Below are positions 7,276 to 12,377 of a stretch of 12,377 bases of DNA, piece by piece (position 1 is the first letter of the stretch; each line of letters starts with the position of its first letter). This DNA is from Thermoplasmatales archaeon (GTDB lineage Archaea > Thermoplasmatota > E2 > DHVEG-1), in contig JAGMDE010000061.1 in NCBI GenBank assembly GCA_023128855.1, forward strand, positions 1 through 12,377. The letters are read 5' to 3'. Below the pieces are notes generated by a model, which had not been told where the DNA came from, ran no database searches, and saw nothing but the letters and a program-made list of their open reading frames with translations. The translations under genes and the position numbers were made by a program.

Positions 7276-8277
7276 ATGCTTGGCACCAAAACTAGATCAA
7301 AGATTTCTAAGCATCGTTCTACTATATTACCTCTTCAAGATATTACACCAGCAGATGATGCATTTCATGGCTCACCAAAACGTGTCGCTACGGAATGGTG
7401 GTACTTTGATGCAATTTTTGATAACAATTACAGTGTCCATATTGGATTTCCTACGTTTTCCAGAAAAAAATTAGGCTTGGCTGTTCCGAATATACATATT
7501 TATAAAGATGGAAAATTGGTGGCTGAAACTAGAAATCGTTATTTATTTCGAAATTTTAAAACTTCAAAAGAGTTACCTGTTGTTAAATTATTCAATACTA
7601 CCATCATTGATTTTGATCAAGATAAATATAAAAATAATGGAGAATGGGTTTATCATATTAAATTTAAGAAGAATGATAATGCGATTGATCTTACTTTTTT
7701 TGGTATCACAAAAGGGTGGAAAATTGTGACGGATCAGGAAAGTTGGGCTGTAGCTTTACCAAAAGCTTCTGTAACCGGTGAGATTATTGTAAATGGTAAA
7801 AGAATGAATGTCAACGGTATTGGCTATCATGATCACAATTGGAATTATTCTCTGCTTTCAATATTGAATTATGGTACAGGATGGTATTGGGGGAAGTTAA
7901 TAAGTGATTCATTTAATTTAGTTTGGGTAAATATTGTAAAATCACCAAAGAGATCAGAAATTCTTGCAATTGCAAGCAAGGATAGTAATGGTTTTTTTAA
8001 TATAGATCCAGAAAATATTTATTTTAAAATTGAAAAATTCACTCAAATTAATAAAAGAAAAATACCATCTTGTTTTAAATTACAAATTGAGGATGTGGTT
8101 AAAGACATTCCAATTAAAATAGATGCAAGAATGGAATTAAAAAATATTCATTATAGCACAGCTTTTTTTACACACTATTGGAGATACCATACAAACACTT
8201 CAGGATTCATATCTATAGGAAATAAAAAAGAACAAATGAATAAAATCCATATAATGGAGTATATGACTCTTAAATAG
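7276..8277 (+). CDS. CrtC/AttH-like (carotenoid 1,2-hydratase-like) protein
   Basis: This 333-residue protein has the two signatures of the CrtC/AttH lipocalin-like group. TEWWYFDA lies at residues 39-46. GIGYHDHNW at 181-189 is followed by GTGWYWGKL at 200-208, the region of CrtC that carries the conserved His-Asp-His. CrtC enzymes add water across the terminal 1,2 double bond of acyclic carotenoids. Relatives include tocopherol cyclase-like and uncharacterised AttH proteins. There is no membrane span or signal peptide. It stands between the GGR-type reductase and the CrtI-like oxidoreductase, which supports a role in modifying an isoprenoid chain. Its exact reaction (hydration, cyclisation or another step) is inferred and could differ from that of CrtC. 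The start ATG fits a leaderless message. Confidence 0.78.
   Translation: MLGTKTRSKISKHRSTILPLQDITPADDAFHGSPKRVATEWWYFDAIFDNNYSVHIGFPTFSRKKLGLAVPNIHIYKDGKLVAETRNRYLFRNFKTSKELPVVKLFNTTIIDFDQDKYKNNGEWVYHIKFKKNDNAIDLTFFGITKGWKIVTDQESWAVALPKASVTGEIIVNGKRMNVNGIGYHDHNWNYSLLSILNYGTGWYWGKLISDSFNLVWVNIVKSPKRSEILAIASKDSNGFFNIDPENIYFKIEKFTQINKRKIPSCFKLQIEDVVKDIPIKIDARMELKNIHYSTAFFTHYWRYHTNTSGFISIGNKKEQMNKIHIMEYMTLK
8270..8277 (+). promoter_or_regulatory. TATA-like box overlapping the CrtC-like stop codon
   Basis: TTAAATAG is centred about 26 bases before the ATG at 8300 and includes the TAG stop of the preceding gene. The 22-base gap has no Shine-Dalgarno sequence, so separate leaderless initiation is more likely than translation from a shared message. 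Read-through cannot be excluded. Confidence 0.35.
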
Positions 8278-8299
8278 ATATCTGGTTGTTAAGATGTAA

Positions 8300-9706
8300 A
8301 TGACAAAAGAAAAAAATAAAGTTGGAATTATTGGAGCAGGAATTGGAGGCTTATCTGCTGGAGCTTTATTATCTAAAAAAGGTTACAAAGTTATAATATT
8401 CGAAAAAGAACAACAACTTGGTGGAAGATCATTATCTTTTAATGGTAATACTCTCATGTTGGAAAAATATAGAAAAATCCTTTCGAGATTTTGTATGAGT
8501 GTTCCTTTTTCTGAGCCATCATTGGAGGAAATTTTTGAAAAAAATATGTTGAAAGGTTATACTTTGGATCTGGGATTTCATAGTATTGAGGGAGGGACAA
8601 TGTCTGATGTAGGACGTATTATTTTAGACATTGGGAAAAAAGTTGATATGTTAGGATCAAAATTAGGGCTCATTAGAAAAAATGATTTTATTTATCCTAT
8701 GATTTCAACGAAGGATAGAATACGTTTCCTACCTAATATATTGAGACTTGTTCTGTCTGGTGAGTCGACTATGAAGAAGCTAGATAAAGTATCAATTGCA
8801 GAGACAATAGAAAGGTATGGAAAAGGAAAAATGAAACTTATCCTTGAACTTTTACCCAGAGGATCGTGTACGGTAAATGATCTTAGTAGAATATCAACCG
8901 GAGAAACATTTAGAGCATCTCAGTCTAATCTTAGGCGCGGGTCAAGTCCTGTAGGGTATCCAAAAGGAGGGTTAGGATGTATTTCAAATGCTTTAGCTGA
9001 GAGTATAAAAAGAAACGGCGGAGAAATTCATCTTGGATCTCCTGTTAAACAAATATTAATAGAAAATGGAAAAGCATATGGATTAGTTATTGATGATAAA
9101 AAACATAATTTTGACATTATTATATCAAATATCCTCGTTCAAGATCTTTTTAAGATAGCTGATGAAAAACATTTTCCAAAAGAATATGTTAAAATGCTCA
9201 AATCTTTAAAGGGAACTGGAAGTTTGTGTGCATATTATTCTCTGAATAAGATTGAACCAGAAGTAATAGGGAAATCTTTTCTTTTTATTGAAAGAGACGC
9301 AGGTGTCAAGGGAAATGATGCTGTTGGAATGATTGAATTTGTAACTGCTCTTCCTGAATCAGGTTTAGCTCCTAGTTCTAAGCATCTTGTTCAATCCTAC
9401 ATTATTTGTACACCTTCAGAAGCAAAATCTAAGAAAACGCTTCAGGAACTTAAAGAAATGTTAGATAAAAATCTTGAGCATCTTATCCCAGATTTTCGTT
9501 CTCATTTAAATTGGGCTATTTATCCTTCGATATGGCATCTTGATGGTGTAGCAAAGACTATAGATAATGATAAACCAGAGATAAAGACACCTGTAGATAA
9601 TCTTTATTTAATAGGTGACTGCGTTAAAGCTCCAGGAATAGGAGTTAATTGTGCAGTAAATTCAGCAAGAATTTTAACAGATAATTTATTGAATTTAACA
9701 ATTTAA
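8300..9706 (+). CDS. CrtI-like (phytoene desaturase-type) FAD oxidoreductase
   Basis: This 468-residue flavoprotein begins with VGIIGAGIGGLSAG (8-21), Glu35 and LGGRS (40-44), the N-terminal FAD motif of the amine oxidase/CrtI superfamily. It ends with NLYLIGDCVKAPGIGVNCAV (434-453), the C-terminal FAD motif of CrtI-type enzymes. Between residue 44 and the LDLGFHS segment (about 90-96) lies a stretch of roughly 45 residues, longer than the short link usual in CrtI proteins. Known relatives desaturate, isomerise or hydrate isoprenoids. In the archaeon Methanosarcina acetivorans a homologue makes hydroxyarchaeol, which is a strong alternative to carotenoid desaturation here. The protein sits 22 bases after the CrtC-like gene and before the fourth UbiA, and a seven-base T-tract follows it. 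Family assignment is firm; the substrate is open. Confidence 0.85.
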   Translation: MTKEKNKVGIIGAGIGGLSAGALLSKKGYKVIIFEKEQQLGGRSLSFNGNTLMLEKYRKILSRFCMSVPFSEPSLEEIFEKNMLKGYTLDLGFHSIEGGTMSDVGRIILDIGKKVDMLGSKLGLIRKNDFIYPMISTKDRIRFLPNILRLVLSGESTMKKLDKVSIAETIERYGKGKMKLILELLPRGSCTVNDLSRISTGETFRASQSNLRRGSSPVGYPKGGLGCISNALAESIKRNGGEIHLGSPVKQILIENGKAYGLVIDDKKHNFDIIISNILVQDLFKIADEKHFPKEYVKMLKSLKGTGSLCAYYSLNKIEPEVIGKSFLFIERDAGVKGNDAVGMIEFVTALPESGLAPSSKHLVQSYIICTPSEAKSKKTLQELKEMLDKNLEHLIPDFRSHLNWAIYPSIWHLDGVAKTIDNDKPEIKTPVDNLYLIGDCVKAPGIGVNCAVNSARILTDNLLNLTI

Positions 9707-9710
9707 ACTG

Positions 9711-9717
9711 TTTTTTT
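9711..9717 (+). terminator. T-tract terminator after the CrtI-like gene
   Basis: Seven T lie five bases after the TAA stop, without an obvious hairpin. Archaeal RNA polymerase often stops at such U-tracts. The position between two genes that each have a TATA-like box agrees with separate transcripts. Confidence 0.45.
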
Positions 9718-9738
9718 ATAGATAATTTAGAAAAAGAC

Positions 9739-9747
9739 ATATAATAT
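9739..9747 (+). promoter_or_regulatory. TATA box for the fourth UbiA gene
   Basis: ATATAATAT is centred 26 bases before the ATG at 9769 and follows a T-tract. No Shine-Dalgarno sequence is present, consistent with a leaderless transcript. Confidence 0.5.
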
Positions 9748-9768
9748 GTATTTTAATTCATTTAGTTA

Positions 9769-10746
9769 ATGACAAGTGCCAGTCTAAGCGAAATTCGTGA
9801 TAAATACCTTGGAAAACTAACAATAAAAGAGCCATATAGAAAAACTAGATGGTTGTCAGTACGTATTAGAGCATATATTGATTTATTACGTCCATTTACA
9901 TTACTCCCTCCAATTGTAGTATCAATGTTTATAATTGTTGCTAGTCTTATTTATTATAACAAACCTTTACCAGATAATTGGTTAATCACAGTCGTACATG
10001 CTAGCGGTACCATTGCAATAGTAAATGCAGCATCAAACACATTAAATCAAGCAACTGATGTAGCAGCAGACAAGATATCAAAACCTCATCGACCTATTCC
10101 TTTAGGAATTGTAAAATCTGATGAAGCACAAAGCCTAGCCTATCTATTGTATCTCTTCGCTTTACTTAGATCAGCTACAATAAATCCATGGTTTGGCTTT
10201 TTCATATTTATGATAATGGTATTTACAGTTACCTATTCACTTCCACCGAGAATGAAGCAACATTTATTTATCAATCAAGTATGGATTGCAATACCAAGAG
10301 GAATGCTTGGAATACTAGCATCATGGAGTGTTTTTGGGAATCCTTTTGATTCAACACCTCTGATAATTGGGGGTATAGCAACTGTTTATCTAATCGGAGG
10401 CATAGCAACAAAAGATATATCTGACAGCGAGGCAGATAGACGGACAGGAACTCGAACTCTTATCAATACATATGGCCGTAGAAAAGCTGCTTTGATGTGT
10501 TTTCCTTTTATGTTCTTCCCTTTTATTTTTATTGCAATGTTTCTGGATAATGGTTTAGATCCATATTTATGGCCATTAATTTTTGTAGTTATTCTAACTT
10601 TTCCAGTTATTTATTTAATGGTGCAATCAAAAGAAAGTCAGACTCTGGAAAACGTTCATGCTTGGTCAATTATGTATGTTCAATACATGGTTTTTGCAAT
10701 GGGATTTGCATTACTTACAATTTTTAGTAACGAGTTGCCATTATGA
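9769..10746 (+). CDS. UbiA-family prenyltransferase (fourth, divergent type)
   Basis: This 325-residue membrane protein has motif 1 as NQATDVAAD (residues 93-101), where Gln replaces the usual Asp after the Asn but the metal-binding D97 and D101 are kept. SKPHRPIPLG follows. Motif 2 is DSEAD (219-223) in KDISDSEADRRTGTRT, with a TYG segment after it. A charged N-terminal tail of about 35 residues precedes the first hydrophobic span. It is clearly less like the second and third UbiA proteins than they are like each other, and the RPxPxG and RTGTRTL segments recall the archaeal ether-lipid and chlorophyll-synthase-like branches. It converges on a small unknown gene with a 14-base gap. The substrate is unknown; a role in joining a prenyl chain to a polar lipid head or a quinone ring are alternatives. 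Confidence 0.88.
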   Translation: MTSASLSEIRDKYLGKLTIKEPYRKTRWLSVRIRAYIDLLRPFTLLPPIVVSMFIIVASLIYYNKPLPDNWLITVVHASGTIAIVNAASNTLNQATDVAADKISKPHRPIPLGIVKSDEAQSLAYLLYLFALLRSATINPWFGFFIFMIMVFTVTYSLPPRMKQHLFINQVWIAIPRGMLGILASWSVFGNPFDSTPLIIGGIATVYLIGGIATKDISDSEADRRTGTRTLINTYGRRKAALMCFPFMFFPFIFIAMFLDNGLDPYLWPLIFVVILTFPVIYLMVQSKESQTLENVHAWSIMYVQYMVFAMGFALLTIFSNELPL

Positions 10747-10760
10747 ATTTATTAAAAAAA

Positions 10761-10994
10761 TTAAGGATACTCTCCGTACATTTCATATCGTCTATCAGAG
10801 GATAGTTCCTTATTTTCATTTTCGGATTCAGCTAATTCCTTATGAGTATGATAACTTAGATAACTAGCTGCAATTCTTTTCAGATAATAACCAATTATTT
10901 CTATCTCTCTTGGATCATACTCCTCATCCACTAAAACACAATTGATTTTATGGGCTTTTCTCCTAAGTTCATCAAGCGAGCGAAATTCTGTCAT
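10761..10994 (-). CDS. Small charged protein of unknown function
   Basis: This is a 77-residue, highly charged soluble protein. The first half looks helical (LDELRRKAHKINCVL, then REIEIIGYYLKRIAASYLSYH) and the tail is rich in Glu, Asn and Ser. No known motif is visible. Reality is supported by a good ribosome-binding site: GAGAGGAT (complement of 11001-11008) stands six bases before the ATG, with a TATA-like box at the right distance upstream. It is divergent from the ribbon-helix-helix gene, with the starts about 90 bases apart, so that regulator might control it. This is an inference from layout alone. Confidence 0.6.
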   Translation of the reverse strand: MTEFRSLDELRRKAHKINCVLVDEEYDPREIEIIGYYLKRIAASYLSYHTHKELAESENENKELSSDRRYEMYGEYP

Positions 10995-11029
10995 ATTTCC
11001 ATCCTCTCAATACTATGAATAATTCAAGG

Positions 11030-11037
11030 CTTTAAAA
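11030..11037 (-). promoter_or_regulatory. TATA-like box for the small unknown gene
   Basis: The minus strand reads TTTTAAAG, centred about 40 bases before the ATG. It would yield a leader of about 14 bases holding the GAGAGGAT ribosome-binding site. Confidence 0.35.
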
Positions 11038-11055
11038 CACTTTTTCAACTAAAAA

Positions 11056-11063
11056 TTAATATA
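11056..11063 (+). promoter_or_regulatory. TATA-like box for the ribbon-helix-helix gene
   Basis: TTAATATA is centred about 27 bases before the ATG at 11087, favouring this ATG over the GTG at 11081. The region between the two divergent starts is short enough for one regulator to act on both promoters. Confidence 0.4.
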
Positions 11064-11086
11064 GTCGCAATAACTTCTTAGTGGCC

Positions 11087-11437
11087 ATGGAAAAGAAATC
11101 AATAATTTTGGAATTGTCATGTGAATTAATTGATAAGATAGACAGATTAAACTCAATGGGTGACAGATCAGCCTTTGTGACACATCTACTAGATGAACAA
11201 ATGCACCAAACAGCTGATTCAGGTTTGACACCATCAACAGAATTAACAACAAAAATGAGTGAAACTGATGGTCTTCTGGGAGCTACTCAAGGATTACTTG
11301 ATATTACCAATAATGAAGGTACACCAATTGGAAAATTTGACATAAATAGCGTTGAGGGTTTTGAGGATCTTGCAAAAAAAATTCAAGAAATATCATTAGA
11401 CCCTATTGTTCGAATGAGAGCTGGCGGTTGGCTATAA
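11087..11437 (+). CDS. Probable ribbon-helix-helix DNA-binding protein
   Basis: This protein has 116 residues from the ATG. GTG at 11081 would add two residues but fits the TATA-like box less well. Residues 1-41 match a ribbon-helix-helix (CopG/MetJ-type) fold: a short strand KKSIILELS, a helix CELIDKIDRLNSM, a turn with GDRSAF, and a second helix VTHLLDEQM. Such proteins dimerise and place the strand in the DNA major groove. A polar linker rich in Thr and Ser (about 43-62) follows, then a C-terminal segment containing GTPIGKFDINS and ending DPIVRMRAGGWL that I do not recognise and that may sense a ligand or a partner. The gene is divergent from the small unknown gene and could regulate it or itself. 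No toxin partner is evident next to it. Confidence 0.65.
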   Translation: MEKKSIILELSCELIDKIDRLNSMGDRSAFVTHLLDEQMHQTADSGLTPSTELTTKMSETDGLLGATQGLLDITNNEGTPIGKFDINSVEGFEDLAKKIQEISLDPIVRMRAGGWL

Positions 11438-11454
11438 TTTTAAAAATGTCGGAG

Positions 11455-11501
11455 GCGGAAACTAGCTATACACACTCAAGTTCCCGCTAATATGTTATTT
11501 T
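11455..11501 (+). terminator. Hairpin and T-rich tract after the ribbon-helix-helix gene
   Basis: GCGGAAACT at 11455-11463 pairs with AGTTCCCGC at 11479-11487 with one mismatch, around a 15-base loop. A T-rich stretch (TTATTTTT) follows at about 11494-11501. It begins 17 bases after the stop at 11437 and is more GC-rich than its surroundings, which supports a terminator. Confidence 0.45.
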
Positions 11502-11598
11502 TGGCTAAAAATCGTTATAAAGAGAACCCTATATTTATATATTTATAAAACCCTTCGTTTGTCTTAATCGTGCTATATTATGTCAATGTATTTTTCGT

Positions 11599-11636
11599 CT
11601 TAATAAGGATTTTACAATTTTAAATCCTCGATTAAG
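11599..11636 (-). terminator. Two-part stem immediately after the PKD-protein gene
   Basis: CTTAAT at 11599-11604 pairs with ATTAAG at 11631-11636, and AGGATTT at 11606-11612 pairs with AAATCCT at 11622-11628, giving 13 base pairs with a small internal loop. It lies five bases past the stop of the minus-strand gene, and on that strand the stem is followed by ACGAAAAAT. It may act in both directions between convergent genes. Confidence 0.45.
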
Positions 11637-11641
11637 GATAA

Positions 11642-12377
11642 TTATTGATATGTTACAAAACAAAAATCCCAATCATCCCGTGAATGCCAATCTGATGGAC
11701 CATATACCCATTGCTTTCCTCTTGGATAAGCATCTTTAGTGTTCTCACTCCAGCCAAAATTACCATCTCCATCATATGAAGTTTCTAATATTATGTAATA
11801 AGTTGATTGCGAAATTAAGTTAATAGAATTATCCAAATTGAATTCAATCCATTTCCAATCTGTCTCATTGGATTGCGTTGTTTCTATCAATTTTGATGCT
11901 TTTGCTAAATCTGCCCCATCGAGATTCTCACGTATAATAAGATTTATTGGATAATCATCTCCAATGTTTTCATAAAATAATTTGAGTTTAATTTTTGTCA
12001 AAGAACTAACATTTGGTTTAAATGATTGAGCAAAGGGGCTATCAGGTTGAAGCCTAGCACCTTGAGTTACAATAGTTTGCCATTGATCAACAGTTTCATT
12101 TACTAAACAAACTATCGTTGCGTGCTGTGACCATGGACTTTCGAAAATTGGCAGGATTTCAGCCCCATGAATATCCCGAGCTTTAACTCTGGTTGTATAT
12201 ATTCCAGATTCATTCCAAGTACGGGACATAATACATGTCTCACCAGAATCATACCACTCTGTCCAATAATCAACAGTTCCCCAATCCCAGTCATCACAAT
12301 TCCAAACCCATCCATATTGAATTAAATCATTTTCGGGATCAGTTGATACTGCAGTATATAAAACAGATTCCCCAACA
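11642..12377 (-). CDS. C-terminal part of a PKD-containing surface protein
   Basis: The minus-strand frame is open from the right edge to a TAA at 11642-11644, so about 244 residues are visible and the start is outside. The ATG at 12229 is internal, because the frame continues upstream without a stop. The first about 75 residues form most of a PKD-type repeat: STDPENDLIQYGWVWN-like strands rich in Trp and Asp, then SRTWNESGIYTTRVKARD. The final about 145 residues form a beta-rich jelly-roll-like domain with QSFKP, a TYYIILETS strand, Asp/Trp-rich loops and an ending WDFCFVTYQ. Proteins of this make-up are usually secreted or cell-surface and mediate adhesion or carbohydrate contact. No anchor or sorting signal is visible at the C-terminus. 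It does not appear to belong to the isoprenoid cluster. Confidence 0.75.
   Translation of the reverse strand, partial: VGESVLYTAVSTDPENDLIQYGWVWNCDDWDWGTVDYWTEWYDSGETCIMSRTWNESGIYTTRVKARDIHGAEILPIFESPWSQHATIVCLVNETVDQWQTIVTQGARLQPDSPFAQSFKPNVSSLTKIKLKLFYENIGDDYPINLIIRENLDGADLAKASKLIETTQSNETDWKWIEFNLDNSINLISQSTYYIILETSYDGDGNFGWSENTKDAYPRGKQWVYGPSDWHSRDDWDFCFVTYQ

Noticed and set aside
7253..7729. Overlapping short frames inside the CrtC-like gene
   Set aside because: They run in another frame across the conserved EWWYF region and its neighbours, and have no family-like features of their own.
5011..10746. A single five-gene operon
   Set aside because: Each gene has a TATA-like box at the spacing for leaderless transcription, and a T-tract stands between the CrtI-like gene and the fourth UbiA. 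Co-transcription by read-through is possible but not the simplest reading.
11455..11487. tRNA-like fragment (an AAGTTCCCGC-type T-arm)
   Set aside because: There is no acceptor stem, D-arm or anticodon arm at the right spacing; the paired arms read better as a terminator hairpin.
11642..12229. A complete 195-residue gene starting at the ATG at 12229
   Set aside because: The frame continues upstream without a stop to the window edge, and the upstream part completes a PKD-type repeat, so the ATG is internal.
1..12377. CRISPR array, insertion sequence, transposase or integrase
   Set aside because: I saw no regularly spaced repeats, no terminal repeats bounding a transposase, and no recombinase motif on either strand.

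Overview
This AT-rich window most likely comes from an archaeon. Most genes start directly at, or within a few bases of, the position where transcription should begin: AT-rich TATA-like boxes are centred about 26 bases upstream of the start codons, and there is usually no Shine-Dalgarno sequence. Prenyltransferases, a geranylgeranyl reductase-like enzyme and a surface protein with a PKD-type repeat also fit archaea. The PKD and C-terminal domain style recalls uncultured Thermoplasmatota-type lineages, but that placement is an impression and not shown by the sequence.

Layout. The tail of an unidentified gene lies at 1-231 (+). A convergent gap with two hairpin-forming stretches follows. Next come a sulfotransferase (496-1476, -) and a UbiA prenyltransferase (1552-2508, -). 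A second UbiA (2623-3654, +) is divergent from the first. A membrane-anchored family 2 glycosyltransferase (3679-4884, -) is divergent from a third UbiA (5011-6018, +). Four genes then follow the third UbiA on the + strand: a geranylgeranyl reductase-type flavoprotein (6062-7204), a CrtC/AttH-like hydratase-type protein (7276-8277), a CrtI-like FAD oxidoreductase (8300-9706) and a fourth UbiA (9769-10746). The right end holds a small unknown protein (10761-10994, -), a probable ribbon-helix-helix regulator (11087-11437, +) and the C-terminal part of a PKD-containing surface protein (11642 to the right edge, -).

How the genes may work together. From 496 to 10746 all nine genes encode enzyme types that act on isoprenoids or on lipid-like acceptors. 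There are four UbiA transferases (prenyl transfer), one GGR-type enzyme (double-bond reduction), one CrtI-like enzyme (desaturation, or hydration as in archaeal hydroxyarchaeol synthase), one CrtC-like protein (hydration of isoprenoid double bonds), one glycosyltransferase of the carotenoid/hopanoid type and one PAPS-type sulfotransferase. Together they look like a pathway for a decorated isoprenoid, such as a glycosylated or sulfated, partly saturated and hydroxylated ether lipid, prenylquinone or carotenoid. No phytoene synthase, polyprenyl diphosphate synthase or aromatic-ring gene is visible, so the product cannot be named. Almost every gene seems to have its own promoter, so the cluster is probably not one operon.
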